Source: Chrysomallon squamiferum (taxonomy: Eukaryota; Mollusca; Gastropoda; Neomphalida; Peltospiridae). From it: 64,000 nucleotides of DNA. The position numbers were made by a program, and so were the translations under genes. The DNA is taken from positions 21,927,679 through 21,991,678 of the forward strand of contig CM022670.1 in NCBI GenBank assembly GCA_012295275.1. The letters are read 5' to 3'. Below are positions 30,628 through 43,453 of the stretch, in pieces. The notes below the pieces were generated by a model that ran no database searches, was not told where the DNA came from, and worked only from the letters and a program-made list of their open reading frames with translations. Within the stretch, counting starts at the first letter, position 1. Every line of letters starts with the position of its first letter.

Positions 30628-33341
30628 CTGAAGATAAATTATCGGTATGTATAGACGAATGAATGTTTTATAACAAATTAGTAAACATACATTGAAGTAA
30701 ACACAAAATTATTTTTCTACCTGTGCAGTCCTGTCTTGTCCATCCATATTCACATCCATTTTGACATTTTCCACTGATGTGATTACACTCTGAAAGTCCA
30801 CTACAGTGTCTTTCTGTACATGATCTTGAACATTTTGGACCATACCATCCTTTGTCACAAGCTAAAATCAAAAATGTATTTCCAAGTAGAAAGAAAAATA
30901 TATACTATATTATTTTGTTCATGACTGAAAACAGTTCGAAATTCTCCAAATGATAAAATGTACCAATACAAGAAGTATCCAAATTTAACTGTCCGATGCA
31001 AAAAACGTTGAGGTAACCAGTCTAAAACAAACAATCTTCAAACAATTTTAAACTGTGATTAATGTAAAAACGAAAATATAAAAATAAAATACTCACGTTG
31101 CTTACAGAGGTGACCTTGGTATCCGTCTTTACAAACTCCTGAACACTTTCCAGAAATAAAATCACACGTTTCTGTTTTACACTGACCACACGTAGAATTA
31201 CAGTCAAATCCGTATTTTCCAGATCTGCATTCTGAAAACAAAAAGTGCCAACTTACACATCAGTTTCAGCTGTGATGAGAATAATAACAATAGTACTGCT
31301 GACAAAGATAATGCATTGTTATAAACATAGAAACTCTTACCTATCCAAATAAATATATATGCACATAAGATACAAACACAAACACGCACACACATACAAG
31401 AACATGCAAACAAGAAAATACAGTGATTCTTAAATATTTCAAATGAAACAATGGTTGAACAAGGTAAAAAAAAAAAAAAATAAAAATAAAAATGAAATGT
31501 AAAAAACGATAATAATAATAATAACTAACCCCAAAACAATAAATAGATGAAGAAACTAAGAAAAACAAATAAAAAACTTGATATCCAGCTTTTCAGCCAT
31601 TTTTACATTGTCCTTGTATTGTTTTTACATTCACCACAAATAAAATTACAATTAGATCCCAATTCTGCACAGTCTCATTCTGGATACAATGGAAAAGATC
31701 TGTTACTTATGTAATTTAACATCTATAACACATTGCACTGTAACATAGACCAATCTTTGTATCAGTAAAAACTAAATATAATCATTTGTAAGAAGAGAAA
31801 AGAAAATAAAAATAAAAAATAAAAGTAAATAGATAAAAAAAAAAATTAAATAAATAAAATAAAAAGATAAAATTAAAACAAAAACTGAAATCTAAAAATG
31901 TACAACCAAATTTAACTGTCCGATGCAAAAAACGTTGAGGTAACCAGTCTAAAACAAACAATCTTCAAACAATTTTAAACTGTGATTAATGTAAAAACGA
32001 AAATATAAAAATAAAATACTCACGTTGCTTACAGAGCTGACCTTGGTATCCATCTTTACAACCTCCTGTACAATTTCCAGAAATAAAATGACATGTTTCT
32101 GTTTTACACTGACCACACGTAGAATTACAATCAAATCCGTATTTTCCAGATCGGCATTCTGAAAACATACAAAGTGCTAGCTTACACATCAGTTTCGTAA
32201 TTTTTATTTGTATTAATATATTCACACATACATACATACCTACACCTGTCAGTTATCTATATTTGATTCTTGCATTTTTCTATTATGTTTTCTATTTTTT
32301 GTTCTTTCTTTACCAATACTACTACTACTACTACTATTACTACTAGTACCTATTATTACTATTACTATTACGACTACTACTATTACAACTACTACAACTA
32401 CTACTACTACCACCACTACCACTACTACTACTTGTACTACTACTCCTAATACTCATATTGTTATTATCATCACTATTATCATTATTATTATTTACATTCA
32501 CTTCAGTGCATGGATCCTTATAGTTTTTCCTTTTTATTATTATCAGTATTATCAATATGATGATGCTGATTACTATTATTATTATCATGATAGTCCTGTA
32601 ACAATATCGCCATTTACTCTAACTGAATTTAGGATATGTGAAATGTAGAGTACGACTGACTTTGTTTGCACAAGATTCCGTCGTAACCTTCAGTACAACC
32701 TCCAGTACAATTTCCAGAAACTCTATCACATGGCTTGCTTCTACAGTTCCCACATCTAGATTCACAGTTTTTATCATATGATCCTGGATTACATTCTGCA
32801 GTTATTGAAATAGGAACAAAACCAATAAAATAATGAACAATTGTTTAACGACAAAACAGTTGATTTTAATATTAAGAATAATTATGTTTCAGGCCTGCTT
32901 CTCAGAAAGAGAGCCTCCTTCATAACTTTCAAATACTTATGATCAGTAAGAATTTAAACTATTATTGTATAATTAAATCATTTCTTCAAACTTTCCACAC
33001 TGTTTTAAAAATGTTGTATTGATAACTGTGTTTCTATGTATTTCAAAGCGAACACTGATCCTATACCTTTTCTACAGTCTGTTCCATTCCATCCTGACGT
33101 ACATCCTGCAGTGTCACACTTTCCTGTCTGTACGTCACAAGACGAGTGTGTGTTAACACAGTGACGTTTTTTACACAACTTGTCACAGTTAGAACCATAC
33201 TTCACGTTCAGCTCACATGCTAATATAATGTGATGTTATATAAATACCTTGTTACAGATATAATCCTTTTTTTAAATATTATTGTTTCGACTGTAACATT
33301 TAGTACATGATGACTTTCAACAACATTATGAACCAATAACC

Positions 33342-33411
<70 letters not shown>

Positions 33412-35423
33412 TTTTTTTTTTTCATCATCATATTAATCATTCTCCGGAAGAACAGGAGTTTTAAAATAATAATAGTTTAAGCAAATTGCTCACATTAACT
33501 CACAAGATATCGTTCAAGTGCATGATGATAAATTATTAACATATTTATCCAGAAGAAATGTTCATAGTATTTATATACTTAAGATTTGCAAGAATTTAAA
33601 CTATTAATACATAATTACAATATTTTGTTTCTTCAAACTTCCAATCTGTTTTTCAAGGTTGTATTCATAACTCTGTTTCTATATATTTCAAAGCAAACAC
33701 TGAACCTGTACCTTCTTTACAGTCTGTTCCAGTCCATCCTGCCTTACATCCTGCAGTGTCACACTTTCCTGTCTGTATGTCACAAGATGAGTGTGTGTTA
33801 ACACAGTGACGATTTTTACACAACTTATCACAGTTAGAACCATACTTGACATTCAGTTCACACGCTAATACAGTGTAATGTAATGTAATGTAAATACTTT
33901 CTCAGACATATAATATTCGTTTATTTTTAGTACTGTGTTTTGAATGTAACATTCAGTACATTATGATATTCTACAACAATTGTTTAAAACACTGTGAACC
34001 AACAACAGTTATTTAGTATTACTGTTGTTGTTCTTATTATTAATTATTATTCGTCATCATAATCATCAATATCATCATTATTAATAAATCATCTGGTTAC
34101 TTATTGGTAGTTTTATTCCTGTGAAAAGGAATCTTTAAATAATTATAGTTTAAGCAAATTGTTTACTTTAACTCACCATATACTTCAACTTCCAGAAAAT
34201 CTAAAGCTGTACCAATGTCTTGACCATTGTTTGTTCCTTGGTAGACAGTCACATATCTGGCATTAACATTACACGTGAAATTCACGACATCATTAATATC
34301 AGATCCATCTTGTTTACCACTAACAGTACCACACAGATGTCCTGTGTTAGATGAATTAACTGCTGTGTTTGTGTAGATCTGTACTCCTCGTCTTCGTTTT
34401 TTGACTTTAGTACATAAAAATATATATGAAATATAGAGTTTTATGTATCCCATTATATAAAGTTATTAATCTGAAATAAAGTTGCAATGTTCTAATAAAT
34501 AAATAAATAAATAAACTTTTAATATCGCGTTTTACTGAAAAGGAGGAAAACAACAAGAACAACAAAAGAAGACAAATTAAAAACTGTAATCATCTGCTGT
34601 CTACATTCCTGTTTAAATACAGTAAACATGCTCTCTTGAAAATATTCCATTTAGTGTATGTGTATTTATATAATAACTGTAATTAATCAAGTCATTCTGA
34701 ATAATATATATACTACACGACACACGATGTAAATATAAAATGTGCATCAGCGTGCTGTATAATGTGATCTTCCTTCAACTTACTGTAATTATACAATAAA
34801 TATGTAATTATACTATGAATATGTATATGTGTGTATGTATGTATTTATGAATTAAAAAAATGCACTGGCACAGGAAATTCTTTTATTACTCAAAATATTA
34901 ATCAGTTTCTAATTTTATGTCTAGGGATTCGATTTAACTTAAAATTGACCATTGTAATGTTTATCACAGTTTGTTTTGTGTGTATGTATGTATGTATGTA
35001 TGTATGTAGTTTAGGATTTTCAATATTCTTATGTACGTGTGAATAGACTCTGCACATAGGCAATATTCGGGAACGCACTAGCGCAGGAGGACAAAGTCCA
35101 ATCACGACCTCACAAACCCGTCAGATACCGCTGACATGACTCGAACGTAAGGCACACATTCGCACGCACTCCAAAGGCGGACGATGTCACCGTTCGGCTA
35201 TAAGACAACCTTAAAAAAGTTGCTCCATAACCGAGTGTAATCATCGCGTCCCTCGAAGCACGCCGTTCTTTGTCTTTCGTCATTCTTGCGTGCATCTATT
35301 TTTTGTGAGAAACCTGGCACTGGCAAGTGTGTAGCTTAGGATATTTAATATTCTCTCTCTTATGTATGTATCTATGAATGTATTTATGTATGTATGTATG
35401 TATGTATGTATGCAACTATCCAT

Positions 35424-35468
<45 letters not shown>

Positions 35469-36077
35469 AAGAGATATATATATATACGTACGTATATAGG
35501 TATGTATGATATATGTGTATGTATGTATGGTATGTGTATATATACATCTATGTACGTACGTATATATAAAATGTAGGTTTTCATGAATATGCTGGTATTG
35601 TTTTATCTATATTTATAAATTTAGAAAACAAACTAAAAACAAATACAATAACAAACAAACAAACAACAACAACAACAACAACAACAATAATAATAAGAAG
35701 AAGAAGAAGAAGAAGAAAAGAAAAAGTAGTATATGATCAGAAATAGATATATACAAAATGCACTTCACTAAAATATATTTACTTACAATCAGTTCTAAAA
35801 TATATTTTGACTTCACGAACAAAGTACAGTTTTCCTAGATCCACTTCCCACCACGTGTAAGATTTGCCTATGGCTGTGTGCATAAAGTTTTGTCCATTTT
35901 GTTTTGTGACTCCATCAACAGCTGTAGATGCTTTGAAATTACCAAGGTAAGAACTCTGGTAAGCTGGCTTTCCTTTAGCTACATTTACTGATCAAAATGA
36001 AATGAAAAAATATTTAATAAAAATATGAATAGCAATATCGTACACATATACACAGCGACATACGAAGATACACAAAC

Positions 36078-36109
<32 letters not shown>

Positions 36110-36631
36110 AAACATTCCTATGCAGGACCCACACATATTATTATAACAAATTCGTTAGTATATTATGTCTAATCAAATATTCGGAGAATTCTGGCAGTAA
36201 CATTTCTGGGCAGATTATGTCTATATCTATAATCTAGGTATATACACAAGACACACATATTCACACAAATGTACATAGACATGCATAAACACACACATAC
36301 AAATAGAAGGTATAGGCATATATTGAGACATATGTATGTAGTTTAAGATTTTGAATATTCTCTATCCTATATACAAACAATATATACATACACACAAACA
36401 TACACAGCTTCGTATTTAACTATATATTAATTATAAGCATATAGGACGAACACGCAAACACACACTCACACGCGCATGCACACATAAACACATACATACA
36501 TACACACGTACATACATATATCTATGTGTGTATATATGTTTAAACGACTTACCAAACTCTGCTAAAATGTGAACTTGAAACGTGAAAAGAAAACAGAGAA
36601 AAACATAAAACTCCAAGTAAACTGCAGCCAT
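29945..36631 (-). CDS. Gene D: complete FTP/EGF receptor with short tyrosine-motif tail
   Basis: Exons in order: signal peptide 36553-36631, FTP1 35787-35987, FTP2 34177-34404, EGF 33712-33864, 33067-33219, 32661-32795, 32024-32158, 31097-31231, 30721-30861, TM 30528-30627, tail 29945-30236. All exons are open, with AG/GT borders and matching phases, so the gene looks functional. The protein is a type I membrane receptor with an N-terminal lectin-like FTP fold, six EGF/laminin units of the MEGF/Draper style, one TM helix and a roughly 97-residue tail with VYEAV, DYDAL and SPYDKI motifs. No phosphatase domain. FTP folds bind fucosylated glycans in fucolectins. Ligand here is unknown. A role in cell or self/non-self recognition is inference. 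Confidence 0.85.
30721..33864 (-). CDS. Gene D EGF exon array
   Basis: Six phase 1-1 exons: two 51-codon CELNVKYGSNC types (33712-33864, 33067-33219), one ECNPGSYDKNC type (32661-32795), two ECRSGKYGFDC types (32024-32158, 31097-31231) and one ACDKGWYGPKC type (30721-30861). The two ECRSGKYG exons and their flanks arose by internal duplication, with a decayed EGF exon between them. Confidence 0.85.
31575..31679 (-). pseudogene. Decayed EGF exon in gene D intron
   Basis: Same decayed unit as 7390-7494 in gene A: an early stop after the acceptor and a NCNFICGE remnant. Confidence 0.6.
33346..33411. repeat. (TTA)n microsatellite
   Basis: Trinucleotide array in the intron between the two 51-codon EGF exons of gene D. 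The gene A equivalent is 9082-9122. Confidence 0.95.
34177..35987 (-). CDS. Gene D FTP domain (exons 35787-35987 and 34177-34404)
   Basis: NVAKGKPAYQSSYLGNFKAS...WWEVDLGKLYFVREVKIYF in the first exon. The second has VQIYTNTAVNSS, GHLCGTVSGKQDG, ARYVTVYQGTNN and LDFLEVEVYG. This is the full-length fucolectin-like fold. Confidence 0.85.
35020..35335 (-). mobile_element. tRNA-derived SINE (most complete copy)
   Basis: On the minus strand an A-box-like TAGCCGAACGG (35190-35200) is followed about 50 nt later by a B-box GTTCGAGTC (35138-35146), then a tRNA-unrelated body and a 3' tail next to a (TATG)n repeat. This is the layout of tRNA-related SINEs. Confidence 0.65.
36553..36631 (-). CDS. Gene D signal-peptide exon
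   Basis: MAAVYLEFYVFLCFLFTF then QVHILAEFG and an intact donor GTAAGT, phase 1. Confidence 0.85.
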
Positions 36632-36880
36632 GTTGTGTTAATCTAGACACTGACATCTAGGGTCTTGTTCGTGGCGCACATGTTTACTCAACTTTTAGTT
36701 TAACGTTATGTCTATTGTTCCTTCTTACCGCATGACGCAAACTGATTACAGGTTATGACACTGCAGATAGACCAGTTATCAGGTTTCATTCACTGTGTGT
36801 ACACTAATCTATAAAAAAATCTTGCAAGCGCGTACCCGTTTATAATCTTTAATAGAAAACGGAAAATACTGCTGCACATT

Positions 36881-36981
<101 letters not shown>

Positions 36982-37044
36982 TACAGAGACAGAGCAAAAA
37001 CAGATCAATATAAATAAGGTTTAACATTTTTTCTTTTTCTACAG

Positions 37045-37111
37045 AGTTCATGGGTGTGTTCCTGGCTGGCAGGGTGTGGACTGTAACAAAAGTACACAAG
37101 TGCTCACATAA
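37045..37111 (+). pseudogene. Truncated EGF exon on the plus strand
   Basis: After a good acceptor (TTTTTCTACAG) the plus strand reads VHGCVPGWQGVDCNKSTQVLT and stops. It is the second half of an EGF unit, in the orientation opposite to all receptor genes here. The first half is replaced by the (GA)n tract. Confidence 0.5.
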
Positions 37112-37129
37112 ATAATGTACATGACATTA

Positions 37130-37870
37130 TATCCATGTACAATTATGTGTGTGTGTCTGTGTGTGTGTGTCTGTGTGTGTGTGTGTGTACACAAACGTAT
37201 TTATATATATATGTGTGTGTGTGTAAATTTGTGTCTGTGTGATAGATAGAAAAACAAACGACAGAAAAAAGTAAATGCATAGACACACGCACACAGACAC
37301 AAAACACTTGCACACACATAAACAACACAAACACACATACACACACATACACACACAACAAACATATACACACACACACACACACACACAAACATGCACA
37401 CACACAAAAACTATTATTTCTGTGAACGAGCGGTTTCGTCGTCCTTGTCATATTAGACAAAATTTTATTTTATTTGTTGTATATAAATTATTACATATTA
37501 CGTTTTCTGTAAGAATTACAGTCATTACAGTCCATGTTGGGTTTTTGGGAAACACTGGTGTCTATACTTTGTTTTTCTTTTCTTTTATTTTGGTTTTTGT
37601 GTTGTTGTGTTGAGTTAGTTAGTGAACTTGACAACACCATGCAATAAAGTGTAGCATGATGTGTAGAAACCAATATATGGATATATACATACACGTTCAT
37701 ATGCACATACATATACACACGTGCACACACGTAAACAAACCTATATATATAAATATATATTGGTTTGTACACATCATGCTACACACACACATACACACAT
37801 ATACACACACATTATTCTACAAAAAAAAAAAATTAAAAAAATAAATAATCTAACTAACGTGATTACTTAG
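37130..37870. other. Low-complexity (GT)n/(CA)n region
   Basis: Mostly TG/CA repeats at 37145-37400 and short TA/CA tracts near 37680-37800. No supported gene. Confidence 0.6.
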
Positions 37871-37872
37871 TT

Positions 37873-37932
37873 CTGTCTTTGATCTCTTGTTGCTTCTGTT
37901 GGCCCATGGCTATATGTTCTTTGATGGCTTGA
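37873..37932 (+). pseudogene. Candidate CD225 first-half remnant
   Basis: Plus-strand reading LSLISCCFCWPMAICSLMA then TGA. The SxxCCxCWPxAI pattern resembles the conserved double-cysteine intramembrane segment of CD225/dispanin proteins. The in-frame stop and a donor phase that does not match the next exon suggest decay or coincidence. Confidence 0.35.
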
Positions 37933-38022
37933 AAAGGTGCGAGTATCATTTATCTATTGTAAATGAAATAATATTATTTTTCTAAAATAATAATAATGAT
38001 AAAACATTATTATTATTATTAT

Positions 38023-38072
<50 letters not shown>

Positions 38073-38140
38073 TTGGTGTCATTATAACGTAATAAATAAT
38101 AGGATTTATATATATATTCAGTTTATTTTTTTATTTTCAG

Positions 38141-38332
38141 TCACGAGCCTCTGCTGATATCGGCGACTTCGAGGATGCCAAGAAACAAGGTGAGAACGCG
38201 AGAAACATCGCGACTGTAGCCATTGTTACTGGCGCCGTACTTATAATAGCGTGTCTCATAATACGGCTGATGATACACAGTGCGGTGATGTCCCGGATCC
38301 ACAGTCGTGATTACAACGCCACACACTACTAA
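38141..38332 (+). CDS. Terminal exon of a CD225/dispanin (IFITM-like) membrane protein, partial
   Basis: After acceptor TTTTATTTTCAG the plus strand is open for 63 codons to a TAA: SRASADIGDFEDAKKQGENA, then RNIATVAIVTGAVLIIACLII and a basic tail. This matches the second half of the CD225 domain (S-R/K-A...GD...A...A..., then a TM helix). The exon is GC-richer than its surroundings and the only supported plus-strand coding sequence. A matching upstream exon is not convincing, so it may be a gene fragment or a gene whose first exon I could not identify. Confidence 0.6.
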   Translation, partial: SRASADIGDFEDAKKQGENARNIATVAIVTGAVLIIACLIIRLMIHSAVMSRIHSRDYNATHY

Positions 38333-40994
38333 CTCGTAAGTCTGCTTCGACAACAGCTATCACTTGAAAATAGACGTAGTCTTCTAAAACACAAAACAAA
38401 ACACAACAACAAAACAAACAAACAATGTTAACTGGTGTTCGTTTTTCGATGTGCCCATAACATTTTCATTTCTGAAATATGCATTGTAGAACATTCCATC
38501 TACAGTCTGGTACATAAAAAAGATTATCGTAGTGAACTATTGATAATGAAGCCATAATGATTTCTTAAAGAAATCGCTACAAAAGCCAAGTATGTTTCAT
38601 TAAGTAAATAATGTTTATTTTTTTTTTTTTTTTTTTATGTCTCTTTGTCGTATGGACTTCTTATTAGTGATTACATAATGTGATAAACAGTAAATGTTTT
38701 AGAAACAGGCTCAGAGTCACAGCAATCTTCAACAGCTATGATCCAACACATTCCAACTGAGACGACGTGATTCCTCACCACCCTGAATATATGGATGTAG
38801 AAAAACAGCATCCGCTGGAAAAGCAAGACAACTTTAAACAAAAAAAAACAAAAAAAAAATATCGTTCAAACAACGAAGAATGTCGTTGTTTTGTTTATGC
38901 GCATACTCTGTATGCATAGAAATTAGCCTACAACAATAACGAAACAATAATTTGAATCATCCTTGTCAGGTCAGACACTGACAGGAATTTAGCGAACTGT
39001 GTTTTACAGCTGTTACCATTGAAACATACTAGATTGTATTTAGAACAGGAATATACATCTGCATTTCGAAATTTCTCGAGTTTGTGAATTTGTCAAAATA
39101 ACTAGTCTGAATGGTATTAATACCTATAATTTGGCTCGTCCCGTCTAAAGAGCGTCACGTGACAAGGTGTTAAAGTTCCAAGACAGCTTAAACTACTAAA
39201 TGACTATTCTGTGTTCATTAGAGAACAACAATGCAAACACGAATTCAATATGGATAATTGTTACATATATATACATATAATTAAGCCCATTTGGTTACTT
39301 GAATGTTCTAACTAATCTTTTAATTATTAAAATAAGTTATCTTAGTTTGTTACTTAGTTTTCAGGATAAGTAAGTACCACAGAATAACACAATAAAATAT
39401 CCAACAATAATAGATTTGGCTATCTTCAATCAATCGACATGTATGTTAGAAAAAACCACACCATTAAACCGTAATCACCATTGACGGAGTTACCTTTTGT
39501 GCAAGAAGGCGCACCGATCAAAATATCTCATTTAAAACGCGCGCCGAATTTTTACAGACTTCGAGCGCGCGTTGAGTAAACGACTCTGCAAACAGCCTTT
39601 GTGAATTTACTTTGCAACTTAAATGCTAATTTTGAGTTTGTTAATCCCAGAGTTTCTTAGTTTAAGGAATAACGGAACTTCCACTGATTAGAATAATTCA
39701 GTTTCTAAACAGCCCATGGGCGTGTTTATACTCTCTGCTGTTTAGTTTAGGTGAAGATATTATTCTTAGTTTTTTATGTAATTCTGCAACTCCTTGATAT
39801 TTCTTTATATTGTTTTATGTGTCACACAGCTTCACACAGAATCAAACGCGACGTTCAGCTCAGAGGCTAGTATAATATAATATAATATAATATAATATAA
39901 TATAATATAATATAATATAACATAACATAATATAATATATATATATCGTACTGATGATTAACCTATATCATTCAAACATTTTTCAATGTTGTTCTACAGG
40001 ATAGGAGTGTGTCACCAGCAGCGCACTATCACAGACGACTTTGTTTATTTTCATAATATTCTACTGGAGTAAAGTAGTTTCTGTGTCAGTATACTGAAGT
40101 GGTATTTCTCAAAACTGTTGCTCTAAGACGTAGATGAATGACAATGAGGATGACGATCACATAAACAAGCAGTAACAAGTTAGATTTAATTATATTTACT
40201 TAATCCTTAAATAGACAAAAAAACAAAAAACAAATCCTGGATTTAATAAATAAAACATTTCTTTATTTCTGAATTTTTTTATTTTAATAATGTATTTCCA
40301 TGACACACATTCACTATCTGGAAGAAATTCAATAATGATTTCCAATAAACTAATAAATCAGCATAATAAGTATATATGAAAAGTACACCAATGATGTGAA
40401 CAAGATAAACGTTAAATAAAGAAAACAAACAGGATAATTTACAAATATACGTGGACGAATGCTTTCTCGTGCGTCAAAGTTCAGTAAATAAGAAAAAGCA
40501 TGAGCTAAATGGGTCAGTAAGGAAAATGTTATCAAATGTTTTCCAAACTGTTTCCATAAACATTGAGTAAGATACTTTGAGCTGTCTAACATATATTTCA
40601 AATTACCTTTAACTATCATTAAATAAATATGTTTAGTAATATTTAGTAAATTAACTTTGTTTTGAAAACAAAGAAAAACCCACATCAATACAAAAAAGAA
40701 AAGAAGAAGAAAAAAAAAATATTAAAGAAAGGAAAAGAGAAAATAAGAGAAATAAAAAACAACCGCAGCATCAACAAAAGCAAAAAGAAGAAGAAGCAAA
40801 ATGGTAAAAAGACAACAACAGCTAATCAAACAATCACAAAACTTTGGTTGTCTCGGACATGTGTTATATCATCATTATTTTCTGAAATATTTTCATCATG
40901 TTAACAAAATTACGTCTGCTAGGTTTCTGTCTCTAAAAACAGGTTGAATGTATTTCTATGTTGTCTGGAAATGTACAGAAAATCGTGGAAGTGT
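38333..40994. other. Non-repetitive spacer with few features
   Basis: No supported gene in either strand except the EGF remnant at 39832-39866. Contains an (ATAAT)n array at 39869-39930, a 9-bp CG-rich inverted repeat at 39536-39573, and purine-rich sequence at 40690-40820. The part next to gene E should hold its 3' UTR. Confidence 0.5.
39832..39866 (-). pseudogene. EGF exon 5' remnant
   Basis: After CTAG the minus strand reads SELNVAFDSV then a stop, corresponding to the CELNVKYGSN start of the 51-codon EGF exons, with the first cysteine changed to serine. It adjoins an (ATAAT)n array just like the gene F remnant at 15060. Confidence 0.5.
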
Positions 40995-41298
40995 TTATAT
41001 CTTACTCATTTGCTCGTATGCAGATCCTTGATCAACAGCTTCAACTTGCAAAGCCTCGTAATGATTTGTCTCTTGTTGGTTGTCGTCTGTGTTGTGTTGT
41101 GTGATTTCACCATCAAGTTGTCCTGCACATTTTCTTTTACGTCTGGGAGATTTCTGATCTGACGCAGGGGCAGCATCCACATCGTCGTCAACAGCTTCGT
41201 ATACTGGAGCACTTGCCGTTGCTGTTGTTGATTGGATATTTTGACTTTTAAAAAAAGACACAGCTGGTTCCTTCGATTTCGTCGCTGTTCTTTTGCTC
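40995..41298 (-). CDS. Gene E cytoplasmic tail exon
   Basis: 101 codons including stop: RSKRTATKSKEPAVSFFKS, then APVYEAVDDDVD, a basic SPRRKRKC patch, NHYEALQVEAVDQG and SAYEQMSKI. YEAL and YEQM are ten residues apart, as in C and D. The RRKRK patch could be a membrane-proximal or nuclear-type basic cluster (inference). Confidence 0.85.
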
Positions 41299-42583
41299 CT
41301 GAAATTATTTATTTATTTAAATCAACAGATTTAATTCAATTTATGGTTTCCTTTCCTAACACATATTATGAAATGTTCGGTCGATATATTACGTTTCTTG
41401 AGACACAGATGTTTAATCATTAATAAATATCTGAATGTAATGTTTGTTCAGTACAGTAAATATTGTATAACATATTAAATTATTTGCTTACCTAATAACT
41501 AGAATAAGTGCAGCTGCACTTAAAATCAAGGCTAAAACTGTGAGACATGAGAAAAGGACACTAACACTGTCTGTGATTATTTGTTGTAAAACTGAAAAAA
41601 ATCAGCAAAACAAATATTACAGTTTAATAAAATTTAAGTCACAAAATATCGTGAAAGATTACACGTGTAAATGTATTTATTAAATAAAAATAAAACATTT
41701 TCATTAAACAACATGAAAAAAATAATATTCTACTAAGCGACAACCATAACTGAAAGGAATAAATGCATATTGTTACCTGTATTACAAGATATACCCTGCC
41801 ACCCGGCAACGCACCCATCAACGCATAATCCTGTCATAAAATCACATTTCTGGTTACCATGGCAATGTCTGTCAGCGCAGATCTGGAGGCAACCTTCACC
41901 ATACATGCCAAGAGGGCACTCTGTGACTGAAACGTGTACACCGTTATTAATTATCTTTTTAAAACACAAACGTACATCCATGTACGTGCCTAACTACTTT
42001 GTTACACAAAAACTAAAAAATAAAGGACAGCATTACATAAATACAGACTTACGCGAATATTGCAGAAATACAAAAATACATACAAAAGAATACACACAAA
42101 ATTATATCATTCATGGAACAGTTTGATTACTCATGGTCTCTCGCTCCACAAAATAACAATTACTATGTGCATGTTGTAAAATGTATGTTTGTGTAACCCT
42201 TCCCTTCACATGGCTCAAGCAAATTAGTGAGAGTACAACCGGTCCTAAAACATTCTTCGGGTGATGCCATAACCAAATCTACCAACAAAACCTCTGAATA
42301 CTGGGGTTGCCACGACAATATCTTTTTTCTTTTTAACTTTGACAGTTGCTGGACTAATTAATTCTTAAAGTAGACACACACACACACACACATACAAACG
42401 CGCACACGCACACACATACTTTCCAAAGAATGAAGCACACTGTTTTTTTCTTCAGTTTACACAAGTAGATTTACATTCTTTGTCATATCTTCCTGCTCTA
42501 TTTAAGACAGTTAACAAAAATAACCATAGTAAAGGATAAAATAATTAATAGTCGTTTACATTTTAGCTGAAATGTATTGTGTT

Positions 42584-42644
<61 letters not shown>

Positions 42645-43017
42645 TAAAACAAAAACAAATAAACAAACAAACAAACAAAAAGATTGTCTCGATTGCTGTA
42701 ACGTCGTCCGTCCACGCAGTGCTGGCGAGTGGATGTCATACGTTCAAGTCTCGTTACGGCCATCTGACGGGTTTGTGAAGTCTTGATGTGCAGAGTCTAT
42801 TCAGACGTTCATAAGACAGAGAATATTCAAAATCCTAAGACAAACACACTCACACACTCATACACACACAGATACATATATACACACACACATACATACA
42901 TATCAGTTATGTATATTTGGTTCTTGCATCTTTCTATTATGTTTTCTATTTTATTTTTTATTTTTTTATTCATATTACTATTACCATTTCTGCTAGTACT
43001 ACTACTTCTACTGATCC

Positions 43018-43059
<42 letters not shown>

Positions 43060-43422
43060 CACAATTATAATTATTATTATTATGTACATTTACTTCAGTG
43101 CATGGTTCAATTGTGTTTTTTCCTTTTTATTATTATGATTATGATCATGGTAATGCTGATGATTAGAATTAGTATTAGTATTAGTATTAATATTAGTATT
43201 ATTAGCAATATTAGTACTATTAGTACTAAATATATGTTTGTGCAACCCTTCCCTTCACATGGCTCAAGCAAATTAGTGAGAGTACAACCGGTCCTAAAAC
43301 ATTCTTCGGGTGATGCCATAACAAAATCTACCATCAAAACCTCTGAATACTGGGGTTGCTACTGCATTTTCATTTTTCTTTTTACCTTTGACAGTTGCTG
43401 GACTAATTCATTCCTAAAGTAG

Positions 43423-43453
<31 letters not shown>

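Noticed and set aside
35130-35205. tRNA gene
   Set aside because: A- and B-box-like motifs are present but there is no complete cloverleaf, and the copies have a shared SINE tail.
40662-40904. Lys-rich plus-strand frame
   Set aside because: Purine-rich low complexity in the 3' flank of gene E, with no splice or homology support.
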